A stretch of 64,000 nt of DNA from Apoderus coryli (lineage: Eukaryota > Arthropoda > Insecta > Coleoptera > Attelabidae): positions 37,831,253-37,895,252 of the forward strand of contig OU452199.1 in assembly GCA_911728435.2 (NCBI GenBank), read 5' to 3'. The number at the start of each line of letters is the position of its first letter. Position 1 is the first letter of the stretch. Positions 23,683-35,639 of this stretch are shown one piece after another. The position numbers and the translations under genes were made by a program. A model generated the notes under the pieces. It made no database searches and was not told where the DNA came from. It saw nothing but the letters and a program-made list of their open reading frames with translations.

Positions 23683-24279
23683 ACTTTTGTTTATAAACAT
23701 ACCATCAGAAATACCTTTAATAGCCTCTCAGTATCTAACAACGATAATAGTAAAAGATTCTTCCCAGTTACATTCATAGCACCTTTCATGTATTCTATCA
23801 AAAAGCTCTTCGCAACATATAATGTACACATTTGCTTCAAAACCAATCACATCATCGGTAATTTCTTAGATAATAGCAAGTCTCCCACCTCTTGGTTACA
23901 GAAAACAGGTGTATATTTTTTACAGTGTGGCTCTCTCAATTGCAATACGGTATAAATAGGACAATCCGGACGAAATCTAGAAACTAGAATTCAAGAACAC
24001 CAAAAAATCATTGACAGAGCAACTCAAGAGAATCAAGATGAAATAAATAGTAACACGGCCTTCGCTAATCACATCGTTAATCACCATCATTTATTCAATA
24101 TTAATTCCAATGCTAAAATGCTACACTACTGCCCAAAAGGTACTTTATTGAATGTCCTAGAGGCCCTCGAAGTCAATTTGTTTAAACACAACCATAATTG
24201 GGTGAACGATCAATTAGAATTTGATTGCCTATGCTTCTTCAATTCCTTAACATTTAATAATCCTCATCATATATCATAA
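23683..24279 (+). pseudogene. PLE RT tail plus GIY-YIG endonuclease, one stop
   Basis: A frame of about 199 codons is open except for TAA at 23953-23955. It reads FFPVTFIAPFMYSIKKLF, the end of a Penelope-type RT region, then GVYFLQCGSLNC, the stop, IGQSGRNLETRIQEHQ, and ends NNPHHIS. This is the GIY-YIG endonuclease architecture of PLEs: GVY for GIY, and IG for YIG with the tyrosine codon replaced by the stop. The Arg of the GR.LETR block and the downstream histidine-rich stretch remain. The main RT is missing upstream, so it is a truncated, inactivated copy. Only one lesion in the retained part suggests moderate age. Confidence 0.75.
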
Positions 24280-24859
24280 AATTAGCCCATTTAAGTCTAA
24301 TATCTTAAGTAACTCATCCAAAAAATTTTCATATTCATTCATGTTTTTTAGTTTTTAAATTACAAACATAACCAACTTTCCCTAACCTAACATTTCATAA
24401 TTTACATCTTCACATGTCAAATATTTTAACCAAACATTCAACATTCCCTATTTCGCCCCAGATCTGTGAGCGATTTGGCCTCACACATTGAATCATTCGT
24501 TTTATATACAGATAAAGAACAATTTTTTGTAATTTATTTTGTTGGTTGTCAATAAACACAATTAATATTATTATATTTGGCAAATTGCGACAAAAGTTGC
24601 TTCACACAAAATGCTATAACTCACGAATCAATAGTCAGATCTCTAATAATGAACGAAATAATATATCGATACATTTCTTGCATCTCTATTAGTGACAGAA
24701 AGTTGACATTTCTAGCATCCGCGTCACATTAAATGTATCCGTTCGAGTAACAATATTGCAGACGGGATACAATTTCAATAATAATAAAAAAAGTTCAATG
24801 GCCCCGTTTTCAATAATAATAAAAACAGTTCCATGACCCTGTTTTGAACTTGCAACTTT

Positions 24860-26335
24860 ACAATTCTACTCTACTTTGCTATTGATAGATTATTCAAAGG
24901 CGTTTGATACCATAAGTCATGACATTTTACTGTCAGTTCTCAGCTTTTCCGGATTTTCTTCAAGTGCTTTGAATTTTCTGAAGAGTTATTTGCACAGTCG
25001 TCGTCAATTTGTTGAAACCCTCAATGGAAGATCTGACTTGCTACATAGCTTGTGGTGTACCTCAGGGATCAGTATTGGGACCTCTGCTTTTATGTATATA
25101 TACATCTAACCTTCCAAGCTGTCTTAATTTTTGTAGTCCCTATATGTACGCTGATGACAGTCAGCTGAGATTTTCATTTAATCCTGATGATATCTCTGTT
25201 GCTTCAAATCAAATAAAACAAGACTTAACTTCTCTTATAACTTGGTCCAGTGCACAACAGTTAAAAATTAATCCATCTAAGACAAAGATATTGGCTTTTG
25301 GTAGAAGCAGGGCATTCGTGGAACAAGGTCTTAGGGTTGACATTGATGGTACGCCCATCGCATTTTGTCAGTCAGCGAGGAATTTAGGGGTTGAAATGGA
25401 CACGGATCTGCGCTTTATGGGTAACATAACTAAATGTATAAGTAAAGCATATTCTACATTGAAAATGTTATATCCGCACAGACATTGTCTTACAACACAT
25501 TTAAAAATAAAATTAACAGACACTCTTGTGCTCAGTAACTTTAATTATTGTGATATTGTGTATGGTCCTTGTTTGTTGAAGTCAGATCAAGATCGTATTC
25601 AGCGTGTACAAAAGTCCTGTTTAAGGTATGTATACGGAATTAGAAAATATGATCCAATAAGCCACAAATTGGTTAGTGCAAAATGGCTTTCTCTGAAAGA
25701 TAGACGATTTCAAAACGCTACATGCTTTTATCACAATTTACTGCTTGACGGGCATCCACCATATTTGTTCGAAAAGATTAGGTTTAAGTCTGATGTACAC
25801 AATCTTAATCTGAGGTTTAGGGGTTTATTGTCTCCTCCAGCTCATCGCACCTTGTTATTCGAACGATCCTTTTCCTATAACGTCTATAGCATCTACAATG
25901 GAATTCCTCACAATTTTAAGACTTTAAGACTAAAATAACAACGTTTCGTGTACTTCTTAGAAGAAAACTATTAAATTTGGTTTAATTTTCATATTGTGTA
26001 GTGGTTATGATTTCAAATTTAATTTTATTTTCTTTTTGTTGTTTTTCTTTCTTTGTATTCATTGCAGTTCAAATTGATTTAGTTAATTGTAAGTTTTCGG
26101 GAACTGTTATAGATGTAGTAGTATAAAGTGTGAATTTTTCTGCGGGTTAGAATATCAAAATCAGTTTTACTGCCTTCTAACCCCTTTTGCCGTTACTTTT
26201 TGGCTTCTTGTAGTTATGATTGCGGTTGCTATATTGTAATTGTGATGCCTTTTTATTATGTTTACACGTTATGCATTGTAAATTTTTCTTTGTATATGAC
26301 TGCAAATAAACTCTTTATTATTATTATTATTATTA
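24860..26335 (+). mobile_element. 5'-truncated Jockey/CR1-like LINE
   Basis: RT-coding sequence begins abruptly near 24876. It runs to TAA at 25936-25938 and is followed by about 400 bp of 3' untranslated sequence, AATAAA at 26304-26309 and a (TTA)n tail ending near 26335. Element structure and tail match the minus-strand LINE at 34.24-35.56 kb. The endonuclease and first RT motifs are missing, the usual result of aborted target-primed reverse transcription. Confidence 0.8.
24876..25938 (+). pseudogene. LINE reverse transcriptase, frameshifted
   Basis: Motif A appears as LLIDYSKAFDTISHDILL, then in another frame GVPQGSVLGPLL (motif B) and YMYADDSQLRF (motif C, catalytic YADD), then NPSKTKILAFG, SARNLGVEMD and SNFNYCDIVYGP of the thumb and C-terminal part. 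The frame changes once near 25048, between LLHS and GVPQGS. Apart from that shift no stop is seen. The protein would provide RNA-templated DNA synthesis for the LINE, but the break and 5' truncation make this copy inactive. Confidence 0.8.
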
Positions 26336-26339
26336 CCAG

Positions 26340-29300
26340 AGTAAACGGTTACACAATTCGGTAACAGATATGCCATGGTTGGTTTTTTGGTCTTTAAATG
26401 CTCTAAATGCAGACGCCCGGAACGTAGAGGGTGAGGACGGTAAAAAATCAATATTCGAATGCCAAATGTGTCAACTTGTGTTATTTAAAAACAATTCTGC
26501 CAAATTTAGTTCATGTGTATAGTATTAAAATAAAAATACGCATAAATTAGGAGTTTTTTTTTTAGATATAATAATGTTTTAATATTTGTTATATTATTGA
26601 GGTAGTTGACTAAATTAAATAAATCAAGTATCTAATCATGTTCCATGTGTAAATACATTGCGTAATGTGTGGATTTGTTGAGTGCTGGAATATGTTTATG
26701 GTGAAACTGTTCAAATAAAGTGTGGCATCCACGAATTTCTCATGTTTTCTTGATTGTTGCCAGGATTTGAATGGAATGACATAAATAATATGGATTTTTT
26801 TCAACAACCAAATTATTTTAACAAAATTAAAATAAACTTGGGGAAATTGAGTTTATGTTTAAATAAACATCTGCCGTCTGTCTGGTATAAATAGATTTCA
26901 GTTTAATTACGCTATTACGGAAATAATAAGTACGAGGTGTAGGATAGAGATAATTTCAAAGACATTCTGGCAGCAGAGCAATGTAAGTTAGTATGTTGTT
27001 TAAGCGAGTAGATTCCATAAGAATTACACACAAGTCTGTTTTCTTTTCCAATAAGTTTACTTTATTGAAAAATGTTTTTGGGAACTATTTTAAAAATGTT
27101 TCCTTTGAAAGGAGCATCACAAAAAGTAGCCTACCGCCTATTCTAAATATTTAACTGTATGTAAAAACACATAACATATTTTACAATTGTTTGGCTTCGG
27201 ATTTGTCCGAACTTTTACTCGTTTTGGTTCAAGATTAGAGTGAATTAGATAGCTAGCGTTTTATTATATTTAGTTTTAACCACAACCAACTATGGTTAAC
27301 GAATCTCCTCGTGTTAAATGGTGGAAATTCAATTTGCATTTTACATTTCCAAGTTTAATATTTTAAACCAAAAAAGCATAATTAATTATACTACATACCA
27401 AAACGAGCCGTCATATCCGACCTATATCGTCGACCAAAAAGCCAAAACCCAAACATTTACCTACAATTTTAAGCTGTATTTAACGTATCTAATTAGCAAA
27501 ATGTCATATTATTATTATGTAGGTACCATGTTTACAACGAACACTCATCACGCTAACCAAATGTACCTACATATTATGTACCTAGTTAGTTTATATAGGG
27601 CTATAGTATAGCAGAGAGATTAGGGTATGGCTTAATTCGTTTGTTAATTTAGTTGTTATTATAATAATACTAGCCTATAACACCATTATTATTGTGTTGG
27701 AACAGGACAATTTATCACGCTAATTAATTTTTGATGTCGCTTGTCACTGGCAGATTTTCATACAATTCGAATGATACGAGGAATCCCCCAAATACAATGC
27801 ACAGCTCTCTCTAACGGGAGTTTACCGAACACGCAGCTAAGATCACCAAACATATAATATATAGAAGCTTCAATCGCCGAAAGGCGCGAAAACACCTGAA
27901 AGGTTGCGGTTGCCGTTGTCCCTTATTTTTCGCGTCCGCTGAAAGCAGTGCGGGTAGCCAGGGATCATAGGATTTCATGAATTTGGACTCAATATCACGA
28001 ACTAACGATTAATTTTGAAAAACTCACGATATGTATGATCTTAATAAATCCCGTGATTTTGGCTACAAAATAATACCGTTTCAGTGTAGCCCTCCTATAA
28101 CATACTGTATGTTGCTTAAATAATCGAGTCCGCACAGAGACCTCGTAGTTTCAAATTCGTTTAATCCTTGCAGCTTCAGTCGGCAAGGCTTTGATCGAAC
28201 GAAAATAAAGGGCCGACCAAAGCGATCCTTCTATGCCGTTATATGTTCGGTGCTAATATCATCCACACAAGGAGAGACCATCTAGTGCAACTTACAACTG
28301 ACAAAACAAGCACGTCAACAACTACGTTGCATTCGTTTAGTACAGAATTTAAAGTTCTCAACCTTAGTCACAAATGCGTCGCACCCTGTACTAGCCCATG
28401 CTGGATTGCTTTGTGGAATCAAATAGCAAATCGTTTCAACGCATCTTTAGCGATGCAATAGAGGGCATTTGAACGTTCAAATCTTAGCAGGCGTGTGACA
28501 TCAGTCTCAAATTGTTGCATGGTTTTGTTTATTTTTCAGATGCGCCTGTTATATCATTTGATGTAGTTGTTTTTTCCGTACTGCCTTCAAGCATCGTCAT
28601 CAAGGTATGGTACCTTTCATGCTGTTCTATAGAGATAGATGTCGCAGTGCTTAAAGCCTTACGTCGTCGAGCTACTAAACTAACTTTTCGTCATATCATT
28701 ACAGATGTTTGCTCATACTGCTAACACCATTTGTACGTAGACCCCCAAGATTTACATCAAACTTAGGTATAACTTGTTTGATTTTAACACCGTCTCGACT
28801 TTCAATTCACTACTCTTTACCATTCTTTCTCTCTCATTCTTGCCGATTTGAACTGACTCTTGTTTCCACTGCCATACTCTTGTATCTTTGCTGCAACTTG
28901 CTTAATTTCTTCTAATTTTCCTTTGATCTTCAACACTCCCTCATTTAACCTGACCCTTCATTTTGTTCTAACTCATGTCTATGTTTTTCAATTTCTTACG
29001 TTCTTCGTCTACTTTTCTCACTTAGATTTTCTTCTTTGGTTTTTTTAATTTTCGTCAAGATTTTGCATTAATTCTAATCTACGTCGCGTCGTTTTCTAGC
29101 TTCTGATATCCTGTTTTCCATATTCGGTTGGGTTGGGTTGTTTTCTCTCGCATTCTTCAGCAGTTTCACGCCGTTTTGCTTCCTGCTTCTGCGCTTCTGT
29201 TGCTTTCTGTAGTCTTTTTTATCAGCTTCACGTCGTTGTCCTTGGTCTACTATTAAGTACCTATATTTCTCTTCTTTTTCAGTTTTACTTTGATTTCGCT

Positions 29301-30880
29301 CTTCTAATTTCTTAGGTTCGTGTTTTCTCCATTCTTCATCCATCCTTTTTAACGGGACTACTTGAGGTTTCTTTAATCGGGTAATTTATAATTTTATACT
29401 GGTCATCCATTTTATAAGCGTTAGCACTTCTCTTCAATATCATCAATGGAGAGCCCAAAATTCAATTTTTCCTAAGTATTTTACGAACCACAATCCGATT
29501 GCGCACAAATTTGAAGAGTTATTTAGTATCGTATGTCAAACCAAGCGGTCATGTCATCTCAAATAAATGGCGCCACACACATGTACTACTCCTTTCTACA
29601 TTTTGGATCAGAACTCATACATCGATCAGGGATTTTGTTTTTTTTTTATCGAAAATAATTTGACATTTTTTCATGTAAAAAGATGTGTTTACTTTTTCGA
29701 TACTCTGAATTCGGGAAATGCACGATTCAAAAGTCGACGATATTTAGAAAATTAAGTACTAATAGTACCTACTTGCCATGGAAAGTTAAATGTTTGATAT
29801 TGGACTGATTTATTTATTAATGTTTGACACTTTGTTTGGAACACCACTTGTTAAAAATATTAAACAAAAATTCTTTCTTTAATTCAAATGGGTGAAAAGT
29901 ATTTTTTGCTACTTTTGTTGCAACACGTAGAATTTGTAATATGCATCGACATAAAATTTTGGCATCGCTGTTGACTATAAAGTTATCCAAATTCCATTGA
30001 GAAAAGAGCTTCCAAGCTTCCAGTGAACATGCATGGGAAAGTTTTCTATTTAGTTTTTTTCGAGCTCCTCCACAAATATTTTACAATTTGCTGGTATATT
30101 TTACCGAATATTCGAAATTATTGTCTTGCGCACCTTCAATGTAAAATTCCAATCCATAGATATATGAAATATTTCTTGTGTTATCCATGTACCAAAATAG
30201 TTGGATGAAAACGTGTGGCATGCTAAAGAATTTAAAGGAAAATAAAAGGGTGTCCTTGAGGCACGAACAGCTCTCCATACTAAAATTTACTGTATTAAAT
30301 GTAGTGCATGTATAATATAAATTGTAAAATGAGTAAAAGTGAGTATATAGAGCACCGGTGAATTTTTTTAATGAGTTGGTAAACAAGAATTAATTAACCT
30401 TTGATGTTTATATTACTGCCGAAAAATTAATTAGCAAACGTAATATTCGAGAATAGTCACCGGTACTGCAGATAAAATTTCCATTGTCGATATTTCGAAA
30501 ACTATGCATTTTCGGAATCTTTTTCAAACGTAAATTTAATTATAAACCTCACTCTACAAAATAACAACACAATTTAATCCTTTCACTTCATTTATTGTTT
30601 ATAATGTTTCCAAGAAGTATGATCTAGCTTCGACAACAATTAGATTTAAGAAGAATTTGTATAAACATAACCTCAACAATTTGTTATTAACAATTGTCAT
30701 TTACCATTATTAGCTACACATGTTATATTTAACGTAAAATCCTAAAAATTTCTCTTAAAATATTAAAAACATCAGTAATGATATATAAAAAGAAAGTACT
30801 AAAATAGGCATTATGCCATCAAATAATGTTAATTTCTAATTTAGTTTAAATTTTTAAATATTCTTGAAATAAAAATCCTC
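26340..30880. other. Long stretch without a recognisable gene
   Basis: Mostly AT-rich, non-coding DNA. A slightly GC-richer patch lies at 27860-27970. 28.5-29.35 kb is pyrimidine-rich on plus, so the minus strand encodes short, highly charged frames; the longest, 29074-29343, is listed separately. No splice-linked exons of a known protein were recognised. Confidence 0.35.
29074..29343 (-). CDS. Charged 89-residue ORF, unknown
   Basis: The predicted product is dominated by K, E, R and Q (MDEEWRKHEPKKLEERNQSK at the start, KKDYRKQQKRRSRKQ later) and could form a charged helix or coiled coil. Similar charged segments occur in gag-like proteins of some LTR retrotransposons, but no zinc knuckle, protease or RT lies beside it. 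The charge follows from a purine-rich strand over about 600 bp, so it may be compositional rather than coding. Confidence 0.2.
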   Translation of the reverse strand: MDEEWRKHEPKKLEERNQSKTEKEEKYRYLIVDQGQRREADKKDYRKQQKRRSRKQNGVKLLKNARENNPTQPNMENRISEARKRRDVD

Positions 30881-30887
30881 AACAAAT

Positions 30888-30935
30888 GTCACCATACATG
30901 TTTCACAGCTCCGGGCTGCATCATCAGTGGTTTAT
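30888..30935 (-). ncRNA. Hammerhead ribozyme motif (intact core)
   Basis: The minus strand reads ACCA-CTGATGA, a stem-loop GCAGC-CCGGA-GCTGT, then GAAACATGTATGGT. Both core blocks are canonical, stem II is GC-rich, and stem I can form from ACCA with TGGT. A local palindrome (TTTATTTCAAGAATATTT with its inverse just outside) surrounds it. It is paired head to head with 31188-31240. Confidence 0.7.
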
Positions 30936-31187
30936 TTCAAGAATATTTAACTATTCTACTCCACTTCAGTATGGACTACTTCTTTCGTTTAAATTTTTAT
31001 TTTAATTTTGAATTTATATAAAACAGTGTTTTAACTTTAACTTACATAAAATCTTCACATAACCTTTTTCACAAAATGGTAAGAAACATCTAATGTTCAA
31101 ATTGTTGTACACATTGTAAAGTTTACTTATCTCTTATTTTAGAATATGTTACATCATTAGTAAAACTGAAATTGTTCATCTTGTACC

Positions 31188-31240
31188 TGATTGTTACTGA
31201 TGATGAAAATTTAATTTTCTCGAAACATGTCTGACTGTCA
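31188..31240 (+). ncRNA. Hammerhead ribozyme motif (intact core)
   Basis: The plus strand reads CTGATGA (31197-31203), a stem-loop GAAAAT-TTA-ATTTTC, then CGAAACATGTC. The core is canonical. Stem II is AT-rich but long. About 50 nt downstream lies TTTTGTGGAACAGACGCC (near 31289), the block shared with the termini at 23.3 and 31.87 kb. Confidence 0.6.
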
Positions 31241-31599
31241 TAGGCAATGTTCCTTGATTTTTGATATAGAAATATATTTGTTTTGTGGAACAGACGCCGT
31301 TTGATTTATATAAAAATATATCTGTTCCATTTGCAAAAATTTACTTTTAACTGTTTTTCTAATATCGTTTTCAGTATACTTTTTTGACCACCCTGTATTA
31401 ATAAATCTGAAAATATCTTATGGAATCAGAAAAACGAGACCTTACCTTATAAGAAAACGCGTGCAAAATAATTAACAATGACTTCCTTATGAGAAAAAAA
31501 TAAAAAACGTAAATTTTGCCATAATTTTTTTTAAAGCATCCATTTGCTCCACAAAATACTTTATACATATATTTAAAGTGCTGATAGAGAAATTTAGCC

Positions 31600-31642
31600 A
31601 GACATGTTTCGGAACATAATTATTCCATCTTCAGTGACATTA
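31600..31642 (-). ncRNA. Hammerhead ribozyme motif (intact core)
   Basis: The minus strand reads GTCA-CTGAAGA, a stem-loop GGAA-TAATTATG-TTCC, then GAAACATGTCTGGC. The cores are canonical, stem II has four pairs, and stem I can form from GTCA with TGGC through one wobble pair. Confidence 0.65.
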
Positions 31643-31804
31643 TAATATACAGCATCACCTAAGCTATATAATAATGTAGATATATATACCTAATCTATTT
31701 TATAAATCTTTTGTTTGAAGTTCAATTTTTTTTTCACAAAATACATGAACAAATCTTTAAATGTCATGCCTGAAACCACTCTTATAGTTACGTGATGTTC
31801 TATA

Positions 31805-31852
31805 TATTGCCACTGAAGATGGATTAATTATGTTCCGATACATTTCTGGCTA
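31805..31852 (+). ncRNA. Degenerate hammerhead, partner of 31600-31642
   Basis: CTGAAGA (31813-31819) and the GGA/TCC stem II are kept, but the GAAAC block reads GATAC, breaking the conserved GAAA. It is probably inactive, while its inverted partner keeps a full core. Confidence 0.5.
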
Positions 31853-31929
31853 AATTTCTCTATGGAGAATTTTGTGGAGCAGACGTCGTTTCATTTACAA
31901 ATTTGACATACATATATATATACATATAT

Positions 31930-32590
31930 ATATACGTCAAAAACTTATTAGGAATAGGATGTGATACATCAAACATGTCAAGAATAACGTAGAAATCAAA
32001 AATGTAATAATATTATCTTCATTTTGTATCTAAAATAACAAAGTTGCCGGTATAACCGGTAGTGTTATGTAATTGCTATTATGATATTTGGTTAGACCAT
32101 ATTGGACAATACAGGTTAGTCCCTGAAATCTTCTAATAGGTCGTCAACATAGGACACCCTATGTATTTCGTTTTTATTTTACGTTCCCGTTTTTCTATTA
32201 AACCACCGACAAGCAATACCCATGGCGTTAAAAATAGTTCTGTGATTTATTCTTTATACATTTTATAGGTACACAACGTTAGATAAAAGTAACACGATTC
32301 CAGCTCAAAATATAAAATAAAGAACAAAAATGTAGTTTATAGGGAGATTTTTCGATTTAGGTTATACGAGGAGTTTATCGGAAAAATGAGTTATATATAA
32401 CTTAATGTTAAAGGTTAAGTCTGGTCTTACTTTACTATTCCCTATAAATAACAATTAGAAATTCTTAATTACGGAAAAAACACTAAACAATAATTATTAT
32501 AATTAGTTGAACAAGGATTTATCTAAATGAGATTTTATTCGATTTGCTTATAAATCCTTGGCACGTAGTTACACTTTTTTTATAATACCA
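31930..32590. other. No recognisable gene
   Basis: AT-rich and non-coding. The short palindrome CCGGTATAACCGG near 32047 is the only structure noted. Confidence 0.35.
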
Positions 32591-32834
32591 AATTGGACAG
32601 AATCAAACTGATTCGCCCGAACGCCACTGGGCCAAATAATTTTGATCTAGTTAGGGCCATATAAGCTCCCTATTTCTAGCAACAACGCTGCCAAATTTCA
32701 ATGAAATCGGTAAGGAGATATTTGCCTTAATTAAAAAAAAATACCGTTATTTACAAAAAAAAAACTTTAACACCTTATATCTTGAAAACAATGCATTTTC
32801 GGACGTATATTTCCGTTTTTTTTTAAACACCCTG
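32591..32834 (+). repeat. TIR-type repeat, most complete copy
   Basis: It contains both halves of the dispersed family: the CCATATAAGCTCCCTATTTC block (also at 290 and flanking 52.8 kb) and the ACACCTTATATCTTGAAAAC block (also at 1535 and 9905). It ends AAACACCCTG before TA at 32835-32836. The terminus resembles Tc1/mariner-type ends. No coding capacity. Confidence 0.55.
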
Positions 32835-32836
32835 TA

Positions 32837-34239
32837 TCTTATAAATATTTTTACATAATTTACCGATTTTGTATTCTACGACTACAACAATACAAATTTT
32901 AAAAACTGAAGACAACATAAATGTATCTAAAAAATATATATTTTATAGGTTAGCTTGGTCAAAGAATCATGTGAACAAGGTTTCTGGCTCCGACAATACT
33001 GCTTTTTGGTATACACGGCTCCATGCGCCGCCTAGTGGCTGGTATACTTAGAAATGTTCTGATTTTAATACATTGGGCTGAGTCTCTATTGTGTCTATTA
33101 TTCTTTGGCTTGGAATTTTTGTCTTCTCCTCCTTTTATAGTCTAGTTAAATGCTGGTTCAAATACACTTGTATTGCTACAAACCTGGAGACACTGAACTG
33201 AGTTCAACGGTGAACTTATCGTGAAATACAGTTCACAAGAACTAATGGGGAACCATCGTTTGTACAACCGGGCCTTCATGATTTTTTTAAGTCTTACAAA
33301 TCTATGTTTATTTTATTTTTATTCAAATAAAACAAATTATTGTTCGTAGTTTTGACTTAAATAAAGTACGAGCAAGTAATTTAGAAATAATTGTAATTAA
33401 CTAAGTGAATTTCTTTGAATATGTTGCAATTTGCAAAAGGTGGTCTCATAAACATCGACAAAGAAGTATTGAACTCGTTTAAAAATATTAAGAATCCCAG
33501 GAAGCCAAAGTGAAGTTAGTTCTAAACGATATTCTTTTTATAAGTTTTATGATCTTTTGTTCGCAATGACAATGGAAGCAGTTTGGCGTAAAAAAGGGTA
33601 CCGCAACAACGTCAAAAGGTGGCGGTGACTTTTTGAGATTCTTTTCTTTACACTTTATGTGAAAACAGTTTAAGGAACGTTTTATTTTTCCCTTTCTTTT
33701 CAGTCAGTGAAGTGATGATTTCTCTCTGCGAGCACGTGAGATATGCAGCAGATCAAATACAGAGACGTATTGAGACTTTGTTTACGTTTAAGTTGTAGAA
33801 AATTAACAAAATGAAAAAGATATTTAAGAAGGACTCACATAAAAAATAATAATATATAATATGCATTATATTATTAAATATTTGTAACGAGCCAAAACCT
33901 AAGAACTAGTCCTTATGCTTGCGTCTTCTAAAACGTTTAGAAAGGACTTGAATAATTATTAAGCATTTATCTAGTACAATTTTATATAGTTACTGTCTGT
34001 TTTTCGAATAACACCGGAAGTGACATAAACTTTTTACATGGGACACACTGTATATTTTTGTAGTTCATGTTTATATTATTTCACACTGCAATAAAAATAA
34101 AAAAATTAAAACTAAAGTAAAATTAACATTAAACTAAGGGATAACCTTAGAATGTTTTGTACAAAAAAAAATAACAATTTAGGCACTGTAATTCAACATT
34201 TAATACTTTTTACTAACTGACTTTGTAATTTGTAAAATA
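32837..34239. other. No recognisable gene
   Basis: AT-rich and non-coding. A 60-codon ORF at 32869-33051 has no family resemblance. An ACACACTGTATA string near 34047 may be a worn DNA-element end. Confidence 0.35.
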
Positions 34240-35560
34240 TAATAATAATAATAATAATGATTTGTTGTGAAAATGTAGAATATATACAATTGCACAAAAA
34301 GGATAGAGATTTGGCCAATGCCACTCTTCCTTAAAAAAGCATATACAAATAAAGAAAGAATGTACAAAACAAAAACTCTTAAAACTAGTATAAACAAATT
34401 TTCATTATAAATTAATGTAAAAAGTTAATCACACTATGAATAAATTCTGAGCTTCAATTGTCGCTGAAATAATTCCAATGGCAAATCAATTATATCAATA
34501 CATTTATTTAGCAGTAGTGAGGCCATATACGAGAAACTGCCCTCAAATTTTGCTGTCATATGCTTAGGGATAGTAAAGGAATCAATACGTACATTAACAT
34601 CATGAACATTAGAACGTCTACACAACAACTTATACAAATATTGAGGGTCACGAGCATGGTATATCTTATGTAGCAATGAAGTATATAAATACTCAAATCT
34701 CACATCCAATTTTGGCTCACCCAATCTCTCAAAATAAGGAGTGACATGTGCAGCAAAAGGAACCGTGCAAACAAACCTTATACAAGAATTCTGCACTCTC
34801 TGCAACTTCATTTTATTATAATGAAACAAAAAATAAAAATATACCGGAAAACAATAATCCAAATGCAGATAAATAAGAGCTTTAACAAATTTAAGTTTAG
34901 TAGGCTCATCAACCAGGTGTTTAAGATGGTATATCGAACGCAATTTAAAAAGTGAATTCCTGCATACATTGCCACAATGCTCGTTAAAATTTAGCTCAGA
35001 ATCCACGATTACTCCTAGATCTCGAGCTTTATGCATCCAGGGGATAACATCATTGTTAATCTTAATATTAAACTCTTGAGTAACAAAACTACCGTGGCGC
35101 TCGTTGCCAATGCACATTGCCACCGTCTTCCTAGAGTTCAGGAGTAAACCATTGTTAACACACCCACAAGAAAACTGAGACAGCTCTCCATTTATTACAT
35201 CAATTGCAGTCTCAGCACTGGCTAGGGGAAAAGACAAATATACCTGGATATCGTCCGCATAGAGGTGTATGGTAGAGAGCTGGAATGATCCCACAATGTC
35301 AAATACATAAACAGAAAACAACAATGGTTCAAGAATACTCCCTTGTGGAACACCACTATTGGTCACCAAAAAATCCGAACATTTGCCATGCAATTTCACC
35401 CGCTGTCTTCGACCACAAAGATAACTTCTGAACCATGTCAGCGACACACCATCAAATCCAAGGTATTTAAGCTTGGCAGGCAATAATTCAAAATTAACAC
35501 GATCGAAAGCTTTACTTTGATCCAGCAGAACAAGTATCGTTAACATGGATCTGTCCGAAA
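34240..35560 (-). mobile_element. 5'-truncated Jockey/CR1-like LINE
   Basis: On the minus strand, RT-coding sequence starts abruptly near 35555, stops at 34434, and is followed by about 190 bp of 3' untranslated sequence ending in a (TTA)n tail at 34241-34258. The upstream part of the same frame (to 35633) does not look like RT and is probably the insertion-site flank read through. The tail style matches 24860-26335, but the proteins are clearly different families. Confidence 0.8.
34434..35560 (-). CDS. LINE reverse transcriptase, uninterrupted but 5'-truncated
   Basis: About 375 codons with no stop. Motifs in order: LVLLDQSKAFDRVNFELL (motif A), GVPQGSILEPLLFSVYV (motif B, with E where G is usual), LYADDIQVYLSF (catalytic YADD), NSRKTVAMCIGN, ARDLGVIVDSELNF, and HLDYCFPVYF of the C-terminal region. 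It ends LKLRIYS. The polymerase would copy LINE RNA at a nicked target. The endonuclease and the first RT motifs are absent, so it cannot retrotranspose alone. The open frame suggests insertion not long ago compared with other LINEs here. Confidence 0.8.
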
Positions 35561-35639
35561 AGACGCCGCATTTGACGGGAGAAAGGACACGGTTCGGGGT
35601 CGAGGTAATTGGAGGAGTAGGTGACGAATTCAAGCAACG

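Larger units (their letters stand above)
31535..31925. mobile_element. Head-to-head PLE termini, second pair
   Basis: The left arm (31535-31690) and right arm (about 31795-31905) are inverted copies. Both contain AGAGAAATTTAGCCAGA-type sequence next to a hammerhead, and both have a TTTTGTGGAGCA block at the outer edge. No coding sequence lies between them. The arrangement repeats that of 3.37-4.13 kb with a different terminus family. Confidence 0.6.

Noticed and set aside
27860..27980. Promoter or CpG-rich gene start
   Set aside because: Short composition change only. No initiator, downstream ORF or exon can be shown.
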